Shown one piece after another: positions 34,218 to 41,929 of a DNA stretch of 64,000 nt. A program made the translations under genes and the position numbers. The notes below the pieces were generated by a model. It ran no database searches and was not told the origin of the DNA. It worked only from the letters and a program-made list of their open reading frames with translations. The first letter of the stretch is position 1. Each line of letters begins with the position of its first letter. The DNA is from JAKPAM01 sp047601745 (lineage in GTDB: Bacteria; Pseudomonadota; Gammaproteobacteria; Burkholderiales; Burkholderiaceae_E), in NCBI GenBank assembly GCA_047601745.1, contig JASGIS010000001.1:992001-1056000 (forward strand). Direction: 5' to 3'.

Positions 34218-35347
34218 CCGATTCGCCGCCTCCATCGTCCTTCCCGTCGCCGGCCTCATCGTCCTCGTCGTCCGGCGCGCGGGCCGGCGCGACGCGCCTG
34301 CTGAGCCCCGAACAGATCGCGGTCAAGGCCGGCCACATCGTACCCTTCCTGCGGCTGCCCGATCCGGCGCGCGCGTACGCCGAACGCGCCGAACGGCTCG
34401 AAATGCTGGCCGACGGGCATCCGATCGGCGACTACCTGCGCTTCGTCGCGCGGATCGCCGCCGCGCAGCAGCGCCTGGCCGATCGCTATCCGGAACTGCC
34501 GCTCCCCGATGCCGATGCGATCGCCGCGGCCGCCGATGCGATCGCGCCGCCGGTGCCGGCCGATGGCTGGTCCCGCTCGCCGCGATGGATCGACGGTCTG
34601 CGCGAGTTGCTCGGCGACGTCCATGCGACGCAGCCCGCCGGCCCCGCGCGCGAGTTGATCGGCACGCTGCGCGCCACGCCGGCCGAGCACCTGCAATCGC
34701 AGGCCGATCGTGTTCTGAACGGCGTCACGTTCGGGCTGGATCTGGCTAGCGCGCCGCTGATCGCCGCCGGTCTGCAGGTGTACTGGACCACGCTGGTCGC
34801 GCGGACGGCCGCGGCCCACGGCGCCGACGCCTTCGGCCGCACGCGCCGGGCCACGCGCTGCCCTTGCTGCGGCAGCGCGCCGGTCGCCAGCATCGCCCGC
34901 ATCGGCGCCGAGCAGGCCGGCACGCGCTACCTGCACTGCTCGCTATGCGCGGCCCAATGGCATATGGTGCGCGTCAAGTGCGCGCACTGCGAGAGCACGA
35001 AAGGCATCCATTACCAGGAACTGTCGGCCGATGACGGCCCCCGGAGCGGCGGGATCGACGGCAGCGCCGGCAGAAACGGGGCAGGCGCGTCCGCCGCGTC
35101 GATCGTCCCCGGCAACCACCGCAACGCGAAGTCCGCCGCCGTCAAGGCCGAATGCTGCGACGAGTGCGGCCATTACCTGAAGATCGTCTACATGGAGCGC
35201 GACCCGGCCGTCGAGCCGGTGGCCGACGACCTGGCCACGCTGAGCCTGGACCTGCTGCTGACCGAAAGCGGCAGACAGCCGGCCGGTGTCAACCCGATGC
35301 TGTGGTTCGGCGACAGTGACGAAGACGGCCGGCGAAACAACGACTGA
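34214..35347 (+). CDS. fdhE: Formate dehydrogenase accessory protein FdhE
   Basis: FdhE is a cytoplasmic rubredoxin-like factor needed for maturation of Tat-exported formate dehydrogenases. The 377-residue protein is somewhat longer than E. coli FdhE because of a Ser-rich start and a Gly/Ala/Ser insert before the last Cys pair. The four Cys pairs that bind iron are present: CPCC, CSLC, CAHC and CDEC. It overlaps fdnI by four bases (ATGA). Confidence 0.93.
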   Translation: MTDSPPPSSFPSPASSSSSSGARAGATRLLSPEQIAVKAGHIVPFLRLPDPARAYAERAERLEMLADGHPIGDYLRFVARIAAAQQRLADRYPELPLPDADAIAAAADAIAPPVPADGWSRSPRWIDGLRELLGDVHATQPAGPARELIGTLRATPAEHLQSQADRVLNGVTFGLDLASAPLIAAGLQVYWTTLVARTAAAHGADAFGRTRRATRCPCCGSAPVASIARIGAEQAGTRYLHCSLCAAQWHMVRVKCAHCESTKGIHYQELSADDGPRSGGIDGSAGRNGAGASAASIVPGNHRNAKSAAVKAECCDECGHYLKIVYMERDPAVEPVADDLATLSLDLLLTESGRQPAGVNPMLWFGDSDEDGRRNND

Positions 35348-35458
35348 TCCGGGCGAAAGAGGTCACCGGCGACCTCGCGACCACTCGAACTCCCATTCGA
35401 ACTCCCACTCCCACGCCTGACGTCTCACGCCTCAACGCCTCTCGGCCCCGGCGCCCGG

Positions 35459-35619
35459 ACACCCGGACACCCGGATACCCGGATACCCGGATACCCGGAC
35501 ACTCGACACTCGACACTCGACACTCGACGCCCGACGCCCGACGCCCGAAGATCCGAAGATCCGAAGATCCGAAGACTCGAAGACTCGAAGACTCGAAGAC
35601 TCGAAGACCCGAAGACCCG
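35459..35619. repeat. Cascading 7/8-bp tandem repeat tract (21 units, seven variants)
   Basis: From 35459 the units are ACACCCGG x2, ATACCCGG x3, ACACTCG x4, ACGCCCG x3, AAGATCCG x3, AAGACTCG x4 and AAGACCCG x2, with no bases between them. Each variant is itself tandemly repeated and differs from its neighbour by a few bases. It fills most of the 368-base gap between fdhE and the glycine-zipper gene. There are no spacers and no coding logic, because units of 7 and 8 shift frame. Confidence 0.95.
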
Positions 35620-35715
35620 GCATTCTCCGACAGACCGACGGGTCGGCGGGCGACGGCGCATCGCCGACGGATGCCTAAGCTTGAAGCATCGAGCACCACG
35701 GACCAGGAGGTCATG

Positions 35716-36072
35716 ATGGACAGGATGCCGAACGGCCCGCTGTCGGAAGCGCGGGATCCCGATCTGATCGAACAGGCCAAGCCCGGGCACGGCGTGCCCT
35801 CGCAGGATCCGGATCCCGCCGCGCAACAGCCGATCGCCCCCGAACTCGCGCATCGGGAAGAAAAATCCGTCTACGTGGGCGGCGGCATCGTCGCCGGCGC
35901 CGCGGCGGGCGCGGCGGTCGGATCGGCCGTCGGCGGCCCGATCGGCACCGTCGTCGGCGGAACGGTCGGTGCGGTCGCCGGCGCGGTCGGCGGGGTGGCG
36001 GCCGGTGAAGCGGCGACGGGTTCCACCAATTCTGACAACGGCGATCCCGTAGAGGGCAGGAAAGACGCGTGA
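35716..36072 (+). CDS. Glycine-zipper small protein
   Basis: A 118-residue protein. ATG 35716 is chosen for its distance from CAGGAGG (35704-35710). Residues 1-50 are polar and Pro/Asp-rich. Residues about 53-100 are an almost pure Gly/Ala/Val zipper (GGGIVAGAAAGAAVGSAVGG, then GGTVGAVAGAVGG), as found in membrane-inserting or surface proteins. The function is unknown. It sits between fdhE and selA, but the repeat tract upstream and its own ribosome site suggest separate expression. Confidence 0.75.
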   Translation: MDRMPNGPLSEARDPDLIEQAKPGHGVPSQDPDPAAQQPIAPELAHREEKSVYVGGGIVAGAAAGAAVGSAVGGPIGTVVGGTVGAVAGAVGGVAAGEAATGSTNSDNGDPVEGRKDA

Positions 36073-36132
36073 GCAGCAGCTGCCCCAGCGTGCTGTGTTA
36101 CGGTGCACGGGTCGCGCCCCCTACTGCCGCCC

Positions 36133-37620
36133 ATGACCCGAACGCCCGACGAGTCCGTCGTCCATGGCTCGAAGGCGCCGCTGCGCAAACTGCCTTCGGT
36201 CGATACGCTGTTGCGCAGCGCGCCCGTCGCATCGCTGGTCGAGCGCCACGGCCGCACGCTGGTGGCGGCCGAGGCCCGCCGCACTCTCGATCGGCTGCGC
36301 CAGCGACTGCGAAACGGTGAACCGATCCCGACCGCGAGCCTCGCGCCCGAGGCGCTGGCCGAAATGCTCGCTGACGGCTGCGCACGCAGGCTCGCGCCGC
36401 CGATGCGGCGCGTCATCAACCTGACCGGCACCGTCATCCACACGAATCTCGGCCGGGCCCTGCTGTCCGACGCAGTGATGGCCGAGGCGCAGGCGCTGAT
36501 GACCGCGCCGAACAACCTGGAGTTCGACCTCGAAGACGGCGGGCGCGGCGATCGCGATGCGCTGGTCGGGCCGTTGCTGTGCGAGCTGACCGGCGCCGAA
36601 GCCGCGACCGTCGTCAACAACAACGCGGCCGCCGTGCTGCTGACCGTCGCAGCGCTGGCCCGCGGCCGCGAGGTCATCGTGTCCCGCGGCGAACTGATCG
36701 AGATCGGCGGCGCGTTCCGCATGCCCGACGTGATGGCCAGCGCCGGCGCGACGCTCGTCGAAGTCGGCACGACCAACCGCACGCACGCGGCCGACTACCG
36801 GCGCGCGATCACCGAGCGCACCGCGCTGATCATGAAGGTGCACCCGAGCAACTATGCGATCGAAGGGTTCACCACCGCGGTCGGCGAGGCCGAGCTGGCG
36901 TCGATCGCGCACGGCGCCGGTCTGCCGCTGGCCACCGATCTGGGCAGCGGTGCGCTGATCGATCTCGCCGATCACGGCCTGCCCCGCGAGCCCCTGCCGC
37001 AGCAATCGCTGGCCGACGGTTGCGACGTCGTCACGTTCTCGGGCGACAAGCTGCTGGGCGGACCGCAAGCAGGGCTGATCGTCGGCTCGCGCGACGCGAT
37101 CGCGCGGATCCGCGCTCATCCGATGAAGCGCGCGCTGAGGATGTCCAAGCTGCCGCTGGCCGTGCTGTCGGCGACGCTGCGGCTCTACCTGTGTCCGGAA
37201 AAGCTCGCCGAGCGGCTGCCGACGCTGCGGCTGCTGACGCGGCCGCGCGCCGCGATCGACGAGACCGCCCGCGCGCTGCATCCGGTCGTCGCCGAGGCAC
37301 TGCGAGCGCCGCCGACCGATAGCCCGGATGCGCCCGCCGCTTACGACGTCGAAGTCGTCGCGCTCGACAGCCAGATCGGTTCGGGCTCGCTGCCGCGCGA
37401 ACGCCTGCCGTCGGCCGGGTTGGCGATCCGGCCCCGCGACGGCAGCGGGCGCACGCTCGACGCGCTGGTGCGCGCGCTGCGCGAGCTGCCGATCCCGGTG
37501 ATCGGCCGCATCGATCGGCAGGCGCTGCTGCTCGACCTGCGCTGCCTCGAGGATCCGCGCGAATTCGTCGAGCAGTTGCCGCGGCTGCAGCAGCGCTTGC
37601 ACGGTCCTCGACGCTCATGA
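36133..37620 (+). CDS. selA: L-seryl-tRNA(Sec) selenium transferase
   Basis: SelA converts seryl-tRNA(Sec) to selenocysteinyl-tRNA(Sec) with selenophosphate, using PLP. The 495-residue protein (ATG 36133; a GTG at 36103 is an alternative) has RRVINLTGTVIHTNLGRALL, NNNAAAVLLTV, ELIEIGGAFRMPDVM, and the PLP lysine Lys306 in DVVTFSGDKLLGGPQAG. Length is slightly above the usual 460. Its stop overlaps the selB start in ATGA. Confidence 0.96.
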   Translation: MTRTPDESVVHGSKAPLRKLPSVDTLLRSAPVASLVERHGRTLVAAEARRTLDRLRQRLRNGEPIPTASLAPEALAEMLADGCARRLAPPMRRVINLTGTVIHTNLGRALLSDAVMAEAQALMTAPNNLEFDLEDGGRGDRDALVGPLLCELTGAEAATVVNNNAAAVLLTVAALARGREVIVSRGELIEIGGAFRMPDVMASAGATLVEVGTTNRTHAADYRRAITERTALIMKVHPSNYAIEGFTTAVGEAELASIAHGAGLPLATDLGSGALIDLADHGLPREPLPQQSLADGCDVVTFSGDKLLGGPQAGLIVGSRDAIARIRAHPMKRALRMSKLPLAVLSATLRLYLCPEKLAERLPTLRLLTRPRAAIDETARALHPVVAEALRAPPTDSPDAPAAYDVEVVALDSQIGSGSLPRERLPSAGLAIRPRDGSGRTLDALVRALRELPIPVIGRIDRQALLLDLRCLEDPREFVEQLPRLQQRLHGPRRS

Positions 37621-39710
37621 TCGTCGGCACCGCCGGACACATCGACCACGGCAAGTCCACGCTGGTGCGGGCGTTGACCGGCACCGATCCGAGCCGGCTG
37701 GCCGAAGAAAAGCGCCGCGGCATCACGATCGAGCTGGGTTATGCGTTCCTCGACGCGCCCGATGGCGAGCGCATCGGCTTCATCGACGTGCCGGGCCACG
37801 AGCGGCTCGTGCACACGATGCTGGCCGGCGCGACCGGCATCGACGCGGTGATGCTGGTGGTGGCCGCCGACGACGGCGTGATGCCGCAGACCCGCGAGCA
37901 TCTGGCCGTCGTGTCGCTGCTGGGCATCCGGCGCGGCGTCGTCGTCGTCACGAAGACCGACCGGGTATCGCCGGAACGCGTCACGCTAGTGATGCGCGAT
38001 GCCCGCACGCTGCTCGCGGCCGGCCCGCTGGCCGACGCACCGATCCTGCCGGTCGCCGCCACCGACGGCCTGGGGCTCGACGCGCTGAAGGCCTGGCTGT
38101 TCGACACCTGCGCGGCTGCGCGAGCGCCAGCCGCCGAATCGCCTGCCGGAACGCCTGCCACGGCGGACGCCTTCCCGCGCGCCGGTTTCCGCCTGGCCGT
38201 CGATCGCGCGTTCACGCTCGGCGGCATCGGTACCGTGGTCACCGGCACCGTGTTCGCCGGCGAGGTGCGGACCGGCGACGCGCTGCGATCGGCGCCGGGC
38301 GAACGCTCGACGCGGGCGCGCAGCCTGCATGCGCAGAACCGGCCGACCGCGCGGGCCGGCAGGGGCCAGCGCTGCGCGATCAACGTCGCCAGTCTGGCAC
38401 GCGACGACGTCGAACGCGGCGACTGGCTGTGCGCACCCGCGATCACGCTGCGAACCGAGCGGATCGACGTGTCGCTGACGCTCTGGCATGCCGAGGAACA
38501 GCCGCTGCGCTCGGGCGCCCACGTCCATCTGCACGCCGGCGCCGCCGACGTGACGGCGCGCGTCGTGCTGCTCGACGGCGAGCCGCTGGCGCCGGGCGCG
38601 ACGAGGCTCGCGCAGTTGATCCTGCAGGCGCCGATCGCGATCTGGTGCGCCGACCGCGTCGTGCTGCGCGACGCGTCGGCCAGCCGCACGCTGGCCGGCG
38701 GACAGGTGCTCGATCCGTTCGCGCCGGCGCGCTACCGCAAGACGCCCGAGCGCCTGGATCTGCTGCGCGCGCTGCGCGACGGTTCGACGCCCGAGACCCG
38801 GCTCGCGGCGCTGCTGAGTCGCGCGCCGCATGGCGTCGAATGGGAGCGATGGCGGCGGGCGGAGGGCCTGCTGGTCCCGTCCGGCGCGATCGACTGGAAC
38901 CGGTTCGACGCGACGCCGATCGACGGCGCGGCCGCGGCCGCGGCCGCGGCTCGCACCGCATCGTCCGCCGGGAGCGGACCGCAATGGCTGATCGGTAACG
39001 CCGCGCGACGAGCGCTCGAACACGCGCTGGAGGAGGCGATCGCACGCGTGCATCGCGAGGAGCCCGACGCGCTCGGCATCGACGCGGCACGCCTGCGCCG
39101 ATTGGCGGCGCCGCGCGCGGCGCCCGCCGTCGTCGACGCGGCGATCCAGCGCCTGCTGGCCGACGAACGCCTGGCGCGGCACGGCGCGTTCCTGCACGCG
39201 CCCGATCACCTGGTGACGCTGGCCCCGGCCGAAGAAGCGCTGGCCGCGCAGATCGTTCCACGCCTCGCGCAGGGCGGCTACGATCCGCCGTGGGTCCGCG
39301 ATCTGGCGCGCGAGTTGACGACGCCCGAAGCGCAGGTCCGGCAGACCCTGGTGCGCATGGCGATCCGCGGACAGGTGTTCCAGGTCGTGCGCGACCTGTA
39401 CTACGACGCCGCCGTCATCGAACGACTGGCGGCGATCGTTCGCGAACTGGCGAACGACGGCGCGGACGAGCGCGCGGCGCCGGACGGAACGGGCGGTATC
39501 AGGGCCGCGGAGTTTCGCGACCACACCGGTCTCGGTCGCAAACGCGCGATCCAGATCCTGGAATTCTTCGACCGGATCGGCCTGCTGCGTCGCGTACGCG
39601 ATGCGCACCTGCTGCGCCCCGGCAGCACGCTGTTCGGGGGCGGTGCGCCCGGCGTGCGAGAATCGACCGACCGATCGATCGCCGCGGACGAGGCCGCCGA
39701 CGATCGCTGA
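37617..39710 (+). CDS. selB: Selenocysteine-specific elongation factor SelB
   Basis: SelB carries selenocysteinyl-tRNA to the ribosome and binds the SECIS hairpin. The 697-residue protein has the GTPase motifs GHIDHGKST (residues 7-15), RGITIELGYAF, DVPGHERLV and TKTD, then the elongation-factor beta barrels. The C-terminal half has winged-helix domains, the last including FRDHTGLGRKRAIQILEFFDRIG, which bind SECIS RNA. It is coupled to selA and followed by the tRNA gene. Confidence 0.96.
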   Translation: MIVGTAGHIDHGKSTLVRALTGTDPSRLAEEKRRGITIELGYAFLDAPDGERIGFIDVPGHERLVHTMLAGATGIDAVMLVVAADDGVMPQTREHLAVVSLLGIRRGVVVVTKTDRVSPERVTLVMRDARTLLAAGPLADAPILPVAATDGLGLDALKAWLFDTCAAARAPAAESPAGTPATADAFPRAGFRLAVDRAFTLGGIGTVVTGTVFAGEVRTGDALRSAPGERSTRARSLHAQNRPTARAGRGQRCAINVASLARDDVERGDWLCAPAITLRTERIDVSLTLWHAEEQPLRSGAHVHLHAGAADVTARVVLLDGEPLAPGATRLAQLILQAPIAIWCADRVVLRDASASRTLAGGQVLDPFAPARYRKTPERLDLLRALRDGSTPETRLAALLSRAPHGVEWERWRRAEGLLVPSGAIDWNRFDATPIDGAAAAAAAARTASSAGSGPQWLIGNAARRALEHALEEAIARVHREEPDALGIDAARLRRLAAPRAAPAVVDAAIQRLLADERLARHGAFLHAPDHLVTLAPAEEALAAQIVPRLAQGGYDPPWVRDLARELTTPEAQVRQTLVRMAIRGQVFQVVRDLYYDAAVIERLAAIVRELANDGADERAAPDGTGGIRAAEFRDHTGLGRKRAIQILEFFDRIGLLRRVRDAHLLRPGSTLFGGGAPGVRESTDRSIAADEAADDR

Positions 39711-39727
39711 CGCCAAAACGGCGCGAT

Positions 39728-39755
39728 CGCGTCCGGCAGACGCGTCGTGGTTTTT
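39728..39755 (+). terminator. Possible terminator after selB
   Basis: CGCGTC (39728-39733) pairs with GACGCG (39739-39744); a run of five T starts 6 bases later at 39751. The distance makes it a weak candidate, but it lies just between selB and the tRNA gene. Confidence 0.4.
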
Positions 39756-39769
39756 CGCCGAAGGCCAGA

Positions 39770-39862
39770 GGAAGGAACACGTTCCCGGTGGAACGGCCGG
39801 GCTTCAAACCCGGTGGGCGGCGCCACGCGTTGCCGGGTGGGTTCGACTCCCGCTTCCTTCCG
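39770..39862 (+). tRNA. selC: tRNA-Sec (anticodon TCA)
   Basis: The gene has the long form of selenocysteine tRNA. An 8-bp acceptor stem, GGAAGGAA (39770-39777) with TTCCTTCC (39854-39861), precedes discriminator G39862. The anticodon loop CTTCAAA has TCA at 39804-39806, flanked by the pairing GCCGGG/CCCGGT. A long variable arm follows, then a T arm GTGGG-TTCGACT-CCCGC. The CCA end is not fully encoded (GCCC). Its place right after selB supports the call. Confidence 0.95.
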
Positions 39863-39870
39863 CCCGGGAT

Positions 39871-39906
39871 CCCGACCCCGACCCCGACCCCGACCGCGAC
39901 CGGGAC
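39871..39906. repeat. CCCGAC hexamer repeat after tRNA-Sec
   Basis: Four perfect CCCGAC units (39871-39894) are followed by CGCGAC and CGGGAC. The tract begins 9 bases after the tRNA 3' end. A similar accccg hexamer run occurs at 46356-46373. Confidence 0.88.
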
Positions 39907-40011
39907 CCGGACGACGTCGCCGTCAGGACGATGCCGACGGACGCCGATGCGGACGGCGTCCGTTACCTCGATGCCGGCCCGCGATCGACGACGGGCCGGC
40001 GGACGGCGCGC

Positions 40012-40794
40012 TCAGCGCGGCGCCATCCGGATCGCGCCGTCGAGCCGCACGCACTGGGCATTGAAGTAAGTGTTGCGCGCGATCTCGAGCGCCAGGCTGC
40101 CGAACTCCTCGGGTTTGCCGAGACGCTTGGGGAACGGCACCGACGCGCTCAGGCTGTTGAGCACCTGCGGCGTCGCGCCCAGCATCAGCGGCGTCGAGAA
40201 GATGCCCGGCATGATCGAGTTGACGCGGATGCCCAGGTCCGACAGGTCGCGCGCCATCGGCAGCACCAGGCCGTTGACGCCCGCCTTGGCCGAGCCGTAG
40301 ATGACCTGCCCGATCTGGCCGTCCTGCGCCGCGACCGATGCGGTCAGGATGATGCAGCCGCGTTCGCCGTCTTCCAGCGGCTCGAGCGTCGCCATGCCTT
40401 CGGCCGCGTGCGAGGCCAGCCGGTAGCTGGCGACCAGCACGCCCTGCACGCCGGCCTCGTAGTCCTCGGTCGACAGGCGTTTGAGCTTGTTGGCCGCCTT
40501 GTCGAAGGCCAGCGTCTTGCCGCGGCGCGACGTCATCGCGCAATGCACGAGCACGCGCTCCTGGCCGTTCGCTTCGCGCGCCTTCTTGTAGCCGGCGACG
40601 ACCGCCTCTTCATTGTTGATGTCGACCTTGCAGAAGATGCCGCCGATCTTGCTGGCGACCGCCTGGCCCTTTTCTTCGTTGACGTCGAAGATCGCGACCT
40701 TGACGCCCTGCGCGGCCAGCGCTTCGGCCGAAGCCTGGCCCAAACCCGACGCGCCGCCGGTAACGACGGCGCTGATGCTCTTGTCGATCTTCAT
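40012..40794 (-). CDS. Short-chain dehydrogenase, 3-hydroxyacyl-CoA dehydrogenase-like
   Basis: A 260-residue NAD(P)-dependent SDR. The cofactor motif TGGASGLG is at residues 12-19, acidic Asp37 in VAIFDVNEE favours NAD, and the catalytic set is Ser153, Tyr166 and Lys170 (VIYGSAK). The usual NNAG motif is replaced by HCAM. The sequence resembles the type II 3-hydroxyacyl-CoA dehydrogenase group, which oxidises hydroxyacyl-CoAs in branched-chain or fatty-acid breakdown. The nearby acyl-CoA carboxylase on the same strand fits that role. Confidence 0.85.
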   Translation of the reverse strand: MKIDKSISAVVTGGASGLGQASAEALAAQGVKVAIFDVNEEKGQAVASKIGGIFCKVDINNEEAVVAGYKKAREANGQERVLVHCAMTSRRGKTLAFDKAANKLKRLSTEDYEAGVQGVLVASYRLASHAAEGMATLEPLEDGERGCIILTASVAAQDGQIGQVIYGSAKAGVNGLVLPMARDLSDLGIRVNSIMPGIFSTPLMLGATPQVLNSLSASVPFPKRLGKPEEFGSLALEIARNTYFNAQCVRLDGAIRMAPR

Positions 40795-40941
40795 TTCTTG
40801 GGTCTCCTTTCGTGGAAAACGGGATGGATGGGGAAAATGGCCTAGATCCTACCTTGGAATGGGCAGCGGACCGAAACGGGCGGAGCGGCGCCCGAGCGGA
40901 CTTCGATCCAATGAACCCGTCGCGCGGCGCCCGGCCGGCGA

Positions 40942-41916
40942 TCAGTCGAGCCGGATGTTCTCGCGCCGGACCGTTTCGGCCCACAACGCCGATTCCCGGC
41001 GGATGCGCTCGGCAAAACCGACGGGCTCGGTGTCGACCTCGATCGCGCCATGCGCCGACAACTGGCGGGCCAGGCCTGCGTCGTCCGCCAGCGAGCGCAG
41101 CGCGCCGTGCAGGCGCTCGACGACGTCGGACGGCGTCGACGCGGGCGCGAACAGCGCCAGCCAGAACGTCACGTCGATCTGCGGATAGCCGGCCTCGGCC
41201 ATCGTCGGCACGTCCGGCAGTTCGCTCCATCGCCGGCTCGACGTCACCGCCAGCGCCGTCAGCTTGCCGGCCCGGATGTTCGGCAGCGCCTGCGGCGTAT
41301 CGATGAACGCGTCGACCTCCTTGGCAAGCACCGCCAGCTGCGACGCCGTCGCGCTCTTGTACTGCACCTCGCGCACCTCGATCCCGGCCGCGTTGGCGAG
41401 GATGCGGAACGTCAGGCCGGTGATGTTGCCCGGCCCCGCGGCCGCATAGCTCAGATCGTCGGGCCTGGCCCGCGCGTAGTCGACCAGATCGGCGACGGTC
41501 CTGAACGCGCCGGTCCGCTCGCTGTCGGCGTTGACGGTCAGCATCAGCGGCGCCGACGTCATCACCGAGACCGGCCGGAAATCGTCGAGCCGGTAGCCGC
41601 TGTGTCGATACAGGTGCGGGTTGACGACCATGCTGCTCGTATTGGTCCCGAGCAGCGTGTAGCCGTCGGCCGGCGCGCGCGCGACTTCCTGCGCGCCGAT
41701 CGCTCCGTTGGCGCCCGGCTTGTTGATGACGACCACCGGCTGCCCGAGCTGCTGGCGCAGGCGCTCGGCGGCGATCCGCGCGACGAAATCGGTCACCGTC
41801 CCCGCCGGAAAACCGACGACGATCTGGATGGGTTTGCTCGGATACGCCTGCGCCGCCGCCGTACCGGCGATCACGCACAGCACGGCCGACAGCACGAACG
41901 ATCGCAGACGCGGCAT
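40942..41916 (-). CDS. Bug-family (TctC-like) solute-binding protein
   Basis: A complete 324-residue Bug receptor. The signal peptide (residues 1-23) ends at AAAQA, followed by the family start YPSKPIQIVVGFPAGTVTDFVARI and NKPGANGAIGAQEVARAPADGYTLL. The ligand-loop segments YAAAGPGNITGL and the C-terminal ELPDVPTMAEAGYPQIDV are normal. It lies 13 bases after the acyl-CoA carboxylase gene on the same strand, so the ligand may be an organic acid whose CoA ester is then carboxylated. No TctA/TctB genes are adjacent. Confidence 0.92.
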   Translation of the reverse strand: MPRLRSFVLSAVLCVIAGTAAAQAYPSKPIQIVVGFPAGTVTDFVARIAAERLRQQLGQPVVVINKPGANGAIGAQEVARAPADGYTLLGTNTSSMVVNPHLYRHSGYRLDDFRPVSVMTSAPLMLTVNADSERTGAFRTVADLVDYARARPDDLSYAAAGPGNITGLTFRILANAAGIEVREVQYKSATASQLAVLAKEVDAFIDTPQALPNIRAGKLTALAVTSSRRWSELPDVPTMAEAGYPQIDVTFWLALFAPASTPSDVVERLHGALRSLADDAGLARQLSAHGAIEVDTEPVGFAERIRRESALWAETVRRENIRLD

Positions 41917-41929
41917 CGCGGCCTCCTCG

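Noticed and set aside
4768..35619. Repeat arrays at 4768, 14364 and 35459 as CRISPR arrays
   Set aside because: Units are 7-15 bp with no spacers, and no cas genes are in the window.
35289..35780. A minus-strand frame with repeated SSLRVFES-type motifs
   Set aside because: The repeats come from the 7/8-bp DNA tract; frame is kept only by chance and the frame overlaps the end of fdhE.
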